DNA of 8,061 bases from contig JAAXIE010000126.1 in assembly GCA_012270525.1 (NCBI GenBank), positions 1-8,061 of the forward strand, read 5' to 3'. A program made the translations under genes and the position numbers. This document shows positions 1 to 4,340 of this stretch, one piece after another. Numbering within the stretch: the stretch's first letter is position 1; every line of letters starts with the position of its first letter. The DNA is from Dehalococcoidia bacterium (GTDB lineage Bacteria > Chloroflexota > Dehalococcoidia > UBA3495 > JAAXIE01). Below the pieces are notes generated by a model that did not search any database, had not been told where the DNA came from, and saw nothing but the letters and a program-made list of their open reading frames with translations.

Positions 1-1
1 C

Positions 2-154
2 GTCTCCGACAAATTCGAACGACGAGGCAACAGGTTCATCACCTTCCACGTCTCCGCCACCAACCAGAATGGCGAACGAGTGGTCGAGTACGACTACATC
101 TGCCTCTGGGAACAGGGGGTGGTCGAAAGGACGAACGCTGACCGCGGCGCCTAG
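2..154 (+). CDS. MaoC/hot-dog dehydratase-like protein, C-terminal fragment
   Basis: This is the last 50 codons of a gene that enters from the left edge. The frame starting at base 2 is open to a TAG at 152-154. The peptide contains Ser-Asp-Lys-Phe-Glu-Arg-Arg-Gly, then Phe-Ile-Thr-Phe, then a Thr-Asn-Gln-Asn-Gly-Glu turn and a strand ending Tyr-Asp-Tyr-Ile-Cys-Leu-Trp. This alternation of strands around an N-Q-N/D-G turn is what I know from the end of the first hot-dog domain of MaoC-like acyl dehydratases (the family often called MaoC dehydratase N-terminal or FAS1-like dehydratase). Members hydrate enoyl-CoA thioesters or dehydrate hydroxyacyl-CoA, often as partners of a second MaoC protein. 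No catalytic residues lie in the visible part, so activity cannot be judged. The stop codon overlaps that of the convergent repressor gene. Family assignment rests on resemblance recalled from memory over a short piece. Confidence 0.6.
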   Translation, partial: VSDKFERRGNRFITFHVSATNQNGERVVEYDYICLWEQGVVERTNADRGA

Positions 155-801
155 GCCCGCTGCTCAGGGAACCCGTGCCCCACCCACCGGATCTGGCCCC
201 TCACCCGCATCTGCTCTTCCCAAGGCACCGGTGACCAGTCCGGGTTGTCGCAGTGGAGCCACCAGCCATCCTCCCGGCGGTGGACCCGCTTGGCCACAAG
301 ATAATCCCCCGACCTGATAACGTAGAGGCAATTGTCCCGTAGCTCGGTCCGCAGGTAGTCGACGAGGATGACCGAACGGTCCGGGAGAGTCGGATGCATT
401 GAATCGCCCTGCACTCGAAATACAGACGCGTTCTCCGGGTCAATACCCTCCTGCTCCAACCGAAACCTGCGGAATGGCATCCCAGTGCCTTCCAGGGTGG
501 TCACCGCTGCCCCGGGGAATCCGCCCATCGCCTCCTCGCTATTGATGGGCACCACCTCTGTTCCGGCATCGGAAGGCCCGCCCGGTTGTCTCACAGGACT
601 GGGGTCGTCCGTCAGTCCAACAAGATAATCGACCGAAGTGTTCAGAACCTTGGCCAGGACCGGCAGCGCATCGTAGGCAAGACCCCGACGGCCTGCCTCC
701 ACGTGCGACATCAGGCTCCGGTCCCTTTTCAGGACGTCCGCCAGTGCCTTCTGGGTCAGCCCGGCCCTACGCCTGGCTGCCGAGACTCTTTCCGCCAGCA
801 T
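151..801 (-). CDS. XRE-family transcriptional repressor with S24 (LexA/CI-like) peptidase domain
   Basis: This 216-residue protein has a Cro/CI-type helix-turn-helix in about the first 65 residues (Met-Leu-Ala-Glu-Arg-Val start, then Gly-Leu-Thr-Gln and an Ser-His-Val-Glu-Ala-Gly-Arg-Arg recognition region). A Pro/Gly-rich linker follows, then an S24 domain from about residue 125. The S24 Ser-Lys dyad is intact: Ser134 in Gly-Asp-Ser-Met-His-Pro and Lys171 in Leu-Val-Ala-Lys-Arg. Phage CI/C2-like repressors of this architecture bind operators as dimers and may inactivate themselves by cleavage after DNA damage. A clear Ala-Gly cleavage site at the usual distance is not obvious. The only Ala-Gly is in the linker about 54 residues before the Ser, and nearer the expected distance I see Gly-Ala. 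The frame is open upstream to ATGs at 819 and 846. I chose 801 because the helix-turn-helix begins there and a TATAAT lies just upstream; the 846 start would leave 11 bases to the amidohydrolase stop and has no clear Shine-Dalgarno. Nothing phage-like flanks it. The targets are unknown, and autoregulation is an inference. Confidence 0.88.
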   Translation of the reverse strand: MLAERVSAARRRAGLTQKALADVLKRDRSLMSHVEAGRRGLAYDALPVLAKVLNTSVDYLVGLTDDPSPVRQPGGPSDAGTEVVPINSEEAMGGFPGAAVTTLEGTGMPFRRFRLEQEGIDPENASVFRVQGDSMHPTLPDRSVILVDYLRTELRDNCLYVIRSGDYLVAKRVHRREDGWWLHCDNPDWSPVPWEEQMRVRGQIRWVGHGFPEQRA

Positions 802-839
802 CGTCCCAACATTATACATTCCAGTCGACAGCTGACTGC
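801..839 (-). promoter_or_regulatory. Putative repressor promoter (TATAAT) with overlapping operator palindrome
   Basis: On the minus strand a perfect TATAAT lies at 816-811, placing the predicted transcript start near 804, only about 3 bases before the ATG at 801. The transcript would then be almost leaderless, which fits the lack of a clear Shine-Dalgarno sequence. The -35 position (839-834, GCAGTC) is poor. An inverted repeat CAGTC-N7-GACTG at 822-838 covers the spacer and -35 region, where a CI-like repressor would block its own promoter. The motifs are seen directly; promoter activity and autoregulation are inferences. Confidence 0.4.
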
Positions 840-857
840 CCGTCATCTACAAGACCG

Positions 858-1697
858 CTATCCCAGCTTCAGGACCTTCTGCGCGTTCTCCAGCAATATC
901 TTGGCCCGCACCTCGTCGCTCAGTTCCCACTCGTTGAACTCTCGCAACCACCGGTCGGGCGTGATCAGAGGCCAGTCGGAACCGAACAGCACCTTGTCCT
1001 GCAGGCGACGGCTGCACTCGTGCACCAGATTCTGCGGGATGAACCGCGGGGCCCATCCCGACAAGTCCATGTAAACGTTGGCCTTGTGCAGCGTGACGGC
1101 GATCTGCTCGTCCACCCAAGGCCACCCGGGGTGGGCCATGATCACCGTCAGACCGGGAAAGTCCGCGGCCACGTCATCGAAGCACGGTATCGGAGCACTG
1201 TATTTCAGCTTCAGTCCCGACCCGCCCGGTGTGCCCGACCCCGCCCCGGCATAGCCCGAATGGAACAGCACAGGGATGTCCAGCTCCACGCACTTCGCAT
1301 ACAACGGGTAGAACCGCTCGTCGTTGGGGAAGAACTGCTGGTGTATGGGGTGCAGCTTCAGGCCCTTCATCCCCAACTCCCTGACGCACCGCTCCACCTC
1401 GTTGATCGCGATCTCCCCCTTCCAGGGATCCACGTTGCAGAAGCCGACGAACTGCTCCGGGTATTCCCGCACGATGCCAGCGACGTAGTCGTTGGTGTCC
1501 GGCGGCTCGCCGGTTGTGGTCTCCGTGTCCACCGAGAAGATGACCCCCAGTATGTCCAGCTCCCTGTACCTGTTAGCCATGTCTTCCACGGTTGGCGGCG
1601 GGGGCGAGCGAAAATACTCCCGCAGTTGCGCATCCACCGGCCTGTCGGGCAATCCGGGCTGCCGTGGAACGTGCATGTGCATATCGATTGCCTGCAT
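858..1697 (-). CDS. Amidohydrolase family 2 protein (ACMSD-like TIM-barrel metal hydrolase/decarboxylase)
   Basis: This 279-residue protein is a complete Amidohydro_2 (PF04909-type) enzyme. The opening strand carries Asp5-x-His7-x-His9. A Gly-Leu-Lys-Leu-His-Pro segment sits at residues 112-117, then His146 (Leu-Phe-His-Ser-Gly), His189 (Met-Ala-His-Pro-Gly) and Asp241 (Phe-Gly-Ser-Asp-Trp-Pro). These are the usual metal ligands and catalytic aspartate of the family. It contains aminocarboxymuconate-semialdehyde decarboxylase, resorcylate and carboxyvanillate decarboxylases, and related hydrolases, many acting on ring-cleavage or aromatic acid intermediates. The exact substrate cannot be read from the sequence. 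No signal peptide is visible, so it should be cytosolic. The ATG at 1697 is preceded by GGAGAAAGG about nine bases upstream. It is divergent from the LLM oxidoreductase and sits immediately upstream of the repressor gene. The closeness to Rieske and VOC genes supports an aromatic-catabolism role, as an inference. Confidence 0.9.
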   Translation of the reverse strand: MQAIDMHMHVPRQPGLPDRPVDAQLREYFRSPPPPTVEDMANRYRELDILGVIFSVDTETTTGEPPDTNDYVAGIVREYPEQFVGFCNVDPWKGEIAINEVERCVRELGMKGLKLHPIHQQFFPNDERFYPLYAKCVELDIPVLFHSGYAGAGSGTPGGSGLKLKYSAPIPCFDDVAADFPGLTVIMAHPGWPWVDEQIAVTLHKANVYMDLSGWAPRFIPQNLVHECSRRLQDKVLFGSDWPLITPDRWLREFNEWELSDEVRAKILLENAQKVLKLG

Positions 1698-1862
1698 TAT
1701 TGGCTACCTTTCTCCGGCACTGGGTGGTCTTGGTCAGCAACATTGTAGTTGCATCGCCATGGGTTAGAAAGCGCGTACCCTTGCGCTTCCCGGCGGCTGG
1801 CCCCTTCGGTCGCAAGCCGTTACCATGCTGCCAGGCGCATCGCGCCCCCAGGAGGCTTTTGG
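1698..1862. promoter_or_regulatory. Divergent intergenic region between amidohydrolase and LLM oxidoreductase, with a palindrome over a -10 box
   Basis: On the minus strand TACAAT at 1747-1742 is a plausible -10 for the amidohydrolase, giving a leader of about 38 bases; the matching -35 is weak (TTTCTA at 17 bases). The -10 is exactly the six-base centre of an inverted repeat GCAAC-N6-GTTGC at 1737-1752, a good operator candidate. For the plus-strand LLM gene I see only a weak pair, TTGTAG at 1744-1749 and TAGAAA at 1766-1771, spaced by 16 bases. If real, its -35 would overlap the same palindrome. A short stem CGGCT (1794-1798) / AGCCG (1815-1819) lies in the LLM leader, without a recognisable riboswitch. 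Confidence 0.35.
1850..1855 (+). promoter_or_regulatory. Ribosome binding site that fixes the LLM oxidoreductase start
   Basis: A perfect AGGAGG lies seven bases before the ATG at 1863. The frame is open further upstream to an ATG at 1749, but that would add 38 residues of unlikely Arg/Pro/Ala-rich sequence with no conserved features. The protein from 1863 begins Met-Lys-Phe-Gly-Leu-Phe, a normal first strand for the luciferase-like barrel. Confidence 0.8.
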
Positions 1863-2996
1863 ATGAAGTTTGGGTTATTCCTCGAATGGCCGAATCCGGC
1901 CTTGCGCAACTGGAAGACTCTGTTCGAAGAGGGCGTCGAGCAGGTCCAGTACTCCGAGGAACTGGGATTCGACTATTGCTTGGTGGCTGAGCACCACTTC
2001 TCGAATTACGGGAACTCGCCTTCCCCCCTGCTCCAAGCCCTGCATATCGGACAGAGAACCAGGAGAATACGCATCGGCACGGCGGTTCTGGTGCTGCCCG
2101 TGTGGCAGCCCTTGAGGCTGGCTGAAGAAGTGGCGGTGCTGGATAACCTCATCGACGGGCGCTTCATCTGTGGCATCGGTCGAGGGTACCAGCCCCACGA
2201 GTTTGGCGGCTTCGGCGTGACCATTCCCGAATCGCGGAAGCGGTTCGACGAAAGCCTCGAGGTGATGCTGAAGGCTTGGACGCAGGACGAGTCCTTCGCC
2301 TACGAGGGCGAGTACGTCAACATTCCCCGCGAGGTGACCGTGTGGCCCAAGCCTTTGCAGAAGCCCCACCCGCCCTTGTGGCTGGCTGGCACCAGCGTGG
2401 AATCGATGCGCGTGGCGGCCCAGTGGGACATGATGCCCATCACCGCTGGGCTGATGGGCCACGAGGGCGTGAGGGCCCATGTGGCCTCACTGGTGCACGC
2501 CTACAGGGAGTTGGGCAAGCCCACCAACGGACTGGAAGTGGGCCTGCAATGCGTTACCCATGTGGCCGACACCGATGACGAAGCCCGTACCCAACTGCCC
2601 TATGCCCGTTGGCAGAACCGGGCTGGACGCGCCCTGAACAGGCTGGATGTTTCCAATGGGCGTGTCTCCCCCAGCCCCTTCGAGGGCGAGCTTGACGACG
2701 AGGGCTTCATGCAGAGGCTCTACTTCGGCAGCCCCGACACCCTCATCAAGAAGTTCAAGCAGGCAGCGGAGTTGGGCGTGACCCATGTCAGTTGCTGGAT
2801 GATGTTCGGGGGCATGGAGCACGAAAAGCTGATGCGTTCGGTGCGTCTCATGGGCGAAGAAGTCATCCCCGCCCTCAAGGACGTCCATCCCCCTCCCGAC
2901 CTGGTCGAGCAACTGGCCAGCGAACCCCTGGTCTCCACCGACCAACTCCAAGCCGCCCGCGCCGGTCTCCCCACCAGCGGCCCGCTCATGACCTGA
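1863..2996 (+). CDS. LLM class flavin-dependent oxidoreductase (bacterial luciferase-like monooxygenase)
   Basis: This 377-residue protein belongs to the luciferase-like family (PF00296 type). It uses reduced FMN or F420 and, in monooxygenase members, O2 to oxidise organic substrates. Seen in order: the first barrel strand at residues 2-8; the family-typical Ala-Glu-His-His-Phe at 42-46; Arg-Ile-Gly-Thr-Ala-Val near 70-75; Gly-Ile-Gly-Arg-Gly-Tyr-Gln at about 104-110, a conserved cofactor-phosphate-binding region; and Pro-Pro-Leu-Trp-Leu-Ala-Gly-Thr in the middle barrel. The usual Gly-x-Pro-(Asp/Glu) segment appears as Gly-Ser-Pro-Asp-Thr in the last third. Length is normal for the family. 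The tail after about residue 340 is Pro/Leu-rich and probably not part of the barrel. It has no adjacent flavin reductase, so reduced cofactor must come from elsewhere. Whether it uses FMN or F420, and on what substrate, cannot be decided here. It is transcribed alone, and the next plus-strand gene has its own promoter. Confidence 0.92.
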   Translation: MKFGLFLEWPNPALRNWKTLFEEGVEQVQYSEELGFDYCLVAEHHFSNYGNSPSPLLQALHIGQRTRRIRIGTAVLVLPVWQPLRLAEEVAVLDNLIDGRFICGIGRGYQPHEFGGFGVTIPESRKRFDESLEVMLKAWTQDESFAYEGEYVNIPREVTVWPKPLQKPHPPLWLAGTSVESMRVAAQWDMMPITAGLMGHEGVRAHVASLVHAYRELGKPTNGLEVGLQCVTHVADTDDEARTQLPYARWQNRAGRALNRLDVSNGRVSPSPFEGELDDEGFMQRLYFGSPDTLIKKFKQAAELGVTHVSCWMMFGGMEHEKLMRSVRLMGEEVIPALKDVHPPPDLVEQLASEPLVSTDQLQAARAGLPTSGPLMT

Positions 2997-3082
2997 CCCA
3001 GTCGCACGCATATCAATAATGGGATCGCCGCGGGTCCTGACAGGACAGAATTCGGGGGATTTTGTGCGATAGGAGAACAGGC
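2997..3082. other. Short intergenic spacer between LLM gene and tRNA-Asn
   Basis: These 86 bases hold a 13-base palindrome, GTCCTG-A-CAGGAC, at 3034-3046, followed by a short T run at 3060-3064. It could contribute to ending the LLM transcript, but the centre is too small for a full-length RNA stem and the T run is not adjacent, so it is not a convincing intrinsic terminator. Confidence 0.25.
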
Positions 3083-3157
3083 TGGCTCCCCGGGCAGGAC
3101 TCGAACCTGCGACCAATCGGTTAACAGCCGACCGCTCTACCGCTGAGCTACCGGGGA
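3083..3157 (-). tRNA. tRNA-Asn (anticodon GTT), CCA encoded
   Basis: Read on the minus strand, the acceptor stem TCCCCGG (3157-3151) pairs with CCGGGGA (3093-3087). A discriminator G (3086) and an encoded CCA (3085-3083) follow. The D arm contains AGCTCAGC-GGTAGAGC. The anticodon loop is CTGTTAA, with GTT at 3125-3123 for asparagine. The T arm contains GCAGG-TTCGAGT-CCTGC. All stems pair and every invariant position I checked is present, so this should be a functional tRNA. It is a single gene, with no second tRNA next to it and no integrase in the window. Confidence 0.97.
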
Positions 3158-3188
3158 AGGGATCACGAAGAAGGAGATATCAATCTTG

Positions 3189-3218
3189 ATTCTATCATCG
3201 CTCGCCCGGACCCTACAA
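3189..3218 (-). promoter_or_regulatory. Putative promoter of tRNA-Asn
   Basis: On the minus strand TTGTAG (3218-3213) and TAGAAT (3194-3189) are separated by 18 bases. The -10 matches the sigma-70 consensus at five of six positions; the -35 keeps only TTG. The predicted start near 3182 gives a precursor leader of about 25 bases before the mature tRNA. Confidence 0.45.
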
Positions 3219-3264
3219 GGCAGCGCCCGCGCCTTCCGCACGCACTCCGCCCTGCACCCTGCGG

Positions 3265-3293
3265 TTGACGGGGGCTTGACCCGCCCCTAGTAT
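3265..3293 (+). promoter_or_regulatory. Promoter of the selenoprotein-VOC operon, spacer filled by an inverted repeat
   Basis: TTGACG (3265-3270) and TAGTAT (3288-3293) are spaced by exactly 17 bases, a good sigma-70-type promoter, with a predicted start near 3300 and a leader of about 37 bases. The whole spacer is an inverted repeat, GGGGC-N7-GCCCC (3271-3287). That position between -35 and -10 is where spacer-binding regulators such as MerR-type activators or repressors act. The motifs are seen; a regulator is an inference, and none is encoded next to the operon. Confidence 0.55.
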
Positions 3294-3324
3294 CTGCGTC
3301 ATCACCGTTGCCCGGTTGGCAAGC

Positions 3325-3330
3325 GGGAGG
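3325..3330 (+). promoter_or_regulatory. Ribosome binding site of the selenoprotein gene
   Basis: GGGAGG lies six bases before the ATG at 3337. This matters because it places translation initiation 78 bases upstream of the UGA, in the same frame as the long open stretch after it. It argues against a start at the internal GTG 3496, where I see no comparable site. Confidence 0.7.
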
Positions 3331-3336
3331 TGTTGC

Positions 3337-3789
3337 ATGGCACAGGAGCAGTCCCACGACCATGGGAACGGGGCCATTGAGAAGCTGGATATCCGCATCG
3401 AGTATTGCGTGCCTTGAGGGCACGCCCTGCGGGCAGCCTGGATAGCTGCCGAGATCCTGGAACGGTTCCCCAACGATATCCGGTCCTTCAACCTCGTGCC
3501 CGGAGGCCATGGCCAGTTGGACCTCTTCTTCAACGACGAACTGATCATCGGCCACATGACCCCTGAAGGAGGCTTCGGCCTGGGGGCTGACGATGCCAAC
3601 CGTTTCCTCGATGCCCGCACCGTGACCGCTAAGATTCGCGAGTGGCGGGAGAGGGTCGGCAGGCCGGTGGAGAAGGCCATCGGCGGCCGGGTCGATGTCG
3701 TGGATGAAGACTTGGGCCTCAACCCCAACGACCCGCAGCTACAGTCCAAGTTGCCACCCGGACACATACCATCTTCGAGGAGGGGGTAA
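3337..3789 (+). CDS. Rdx-family (SelW/SelT/SelH-like) selenoprotein, Sec encoded by in-frame UGA
   Basis: The reading frame from ATG 3337 to TAA 3787-3789 encodes 150 residues if the single in-frame TGA at 3415-3417 is read as selenocysteine (residue 27). The region around it reads Ile-Glu-Tyr-Cys24-Val-Pro-Sec27-Gly-His, after a beta strand (Leu-Asp-Ile-Arg-Ile) and before a helix (Ala-Leu-Arg-Ala-Ala-Trp-Ile-Ala-Ala-Glu-Ile-Leu). Next come Val-Pro-Gly-Gly-His-Gly-Gln-Leu-Asp-Leu-Phe-Phe-Asn-Asp and Leu-Ile-Ile-Gly. This is the beta-alpha-beta-beta pattern of the Rdx domain (PF10262 type), whose redox motif is Cys-x-x-Sec or Cys-x-x-Cys. The N-terminal 15 residues are polar and His-rich. A C-terminal extension of about 60 residues follows the domain and is longer than in small SelW proteins. 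No signal peptide or membrane segment is visible, so it is probably a cytosolic thiol/selenol redox protein; the partner is unknown. Promoter and Shine-Dalgarno are both good, and a SECIS-like hairpin follows the UGA. It is followed after two bases by the VOC gene. The alternative is a Cys codon mutated to TGA (pseudogene or sequencing error). Confidence 0.85.
3415..3450 (+). promoter_or_regulatory. Sec UGA codon and candidate bacterial SECIS hairpin
   Basis: The UGA at 3415-3417 is followed after 14 bases by a perfect six-pair stem, GGCAGC (3432-3437) with GCTGCC (3445-3450), closing a seven-base loop CUGGAUA. If the C and A at the loop ends stack, the apical loop is UGGAU with a G among its first two bases, about 21 bases after the UGA. 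Bacterial SECIS elements recognised by SelB lie inside the coding region immediately after the UGA, with a G near the start of the apical loop, so position and form fit. Its role is inferred; the stem is also within coding sequence. Confidence 0.6.
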
Positions 3790-3791
3790 TC

Positions 3792-4292
3792 ATGAGTTAC
3801 AAGCCGAAGTACCTGCAGCATGCCAATCTCTTTGTGCGGGACTCCGACGTATCGCGGGAGTGGTACGCCGACATCCTCGGCCTCCATACCTACGATGTCG
3901 TGCCGGGCAAGATCGCCTTCCTCACCTCCGACCTGGAGCAGTCCCACGAGGTGGCCCTGATTTCGGTGGGGACCGATGCTCCCGGCCCGGAGCGGGGACG
4001 AGTCGGGCTGAACCACACCGGCTGGCAGATGGAGACCCTCGAGGACCTGCGGGAGTTCTACCACCGCGCCAAGGCCAAGGGCGTGGAGATCGACTTCGTG
4101 GCCGACCACGGCATCTCCATTGGCGTCTACATCAAGGACCCCGACGGCAATGGCGTGGAGGTCTCTTACGAGTTGCCCCGCAGCCAGTGGCACAGCCAGG
4201 AGAACATCTTCTCCGGCGAAACCAATGTCAAGGGCAACTTCCCCGGCCCATGGGACGAAGCCCACGTGCAGACCATGGTGCCCGCTAGATAG
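3792..4292 (+). CDS. VOC-family metalloenzyme (extradiol dioxygenase/glyoxalase-like)
   Basis: This 166-residue protein is a single vicinal-oxygen-chelate unit made of two beta-alpha-beta-beta-beta modules. The first starts Gln-His10-Ala-Asn-Leu-Phe-Val-Arg-Asp. The second starts Leu-Asn-His75-Thr-Gly-Trp-Gln and ends Lys-Asp-Pro-Asp-Gly-Asn-Gly-Val-Glu123-Val-Ser-Tyr. His10, His75 and Glu123 sit where extradiol dioxygenases hold their 2-His-1-Glu iron triad. Asp-His106-Gly-Ile-Ser-Ile-Gly-Val-Tyr113 matches the conserved segment of catechol 2,3-dioxygenase-type enzymes, where a His and a Tyr assist catalysis. Ring cleavage is therefore plausible, but glyoxalase-type or other VOC chemistry cannot be excluded. 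The last 35 residues (Trp/Asn/Pro-rich, after residue 130) extend past the domain. An AGGAGG at 3778-3783, inside the last codons of the selenoprotein gene, serves this ATG eight bases on, so the two genes are very likely co-transcribed and translationally coupled. Confidence 0.9.
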   Translation: MSYKPKYLQHANLFVRDSDVSREWYADILGLHTYDVVPGKIAFLTSDLEQSHEVALISVGTDAPGPERGRVGLNHTGWQMETLEDLREFYHRAKAKGVEIDFVADHGISIGVYIKDPDGNGVEVSYELPRSQWHSQENIFSGETNVKGNFPGPWDEAHVQTMVPAR

Positions 4293-4303
4293 CTGTCCGC
4301 CCG

Positions 4304-4340
4304 TCGTAAGGGAGTGCCTACAAAGTGCGCTCCCTTACGA
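4304..4340. terminator. Hairpin at the convergent VOC/Rieske junction, possible bidirectional terminator
   Basis: An 11-base perfect inverted repeat has arms TCGTAAGGGAG (4304-4314) and CTCCCTTACGA (4330-4340). The stem can extend inward past a T-G pair by two more pairs, leaving a loop of nine bases. It lies 11 bases after the VOC stop, and its right arm with part of the loop encodes the last residues and stop of the Rieske gene (4318-4320). There is no T run on either side, so it is not a classical intrinsic terminator. It may still halt or protect both transcripts. Confidence 0.5.

Noticed and set aside
744..1748. Plus-strand open frame of 334 codons
   Set aside because: It lies antisense to the repressor 5' end and the amidohydrolase, which has all its metal ligands. 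The product is an unstructured His/Arg/Pro-rich sequence typical of a GC-rich shadow frame.
1875..2480. Minus-strand open frame of 201 codons
   Set aside because: It is antisense to the LLM oxidoreductase, with no Shine-Dalgarno or domain.
3034..3046. GTCCTG-A-CAGGAC as an intrinsic terminator of the LLM gene
   Set aside because: A one-base centre cannot form the full RNA loop, the realistic stem is only about four pairs, and no T run follows directly.
3083..3157. tRNA-Asn as an integration (att) site
   Set aside because: No integrase gene and no repeated copy of the tRNA 3' end were found in the window.
3496..3789. Separate 97-residue gene starting at GTG 3496
   Set aside because: It is in the same frame as the selenoprotein, starts in the middle of the Rdx domain, lacks a good ribosome binding site and would lose the redox motif.
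3213..4265. Minus-strand open frame of 350 codons
   Set aside because: It is antisense to the selenoprotein and VOC genes and to their promoter. It has no recognisable domain, and its length follows from the codon bias of the real genes opposite.
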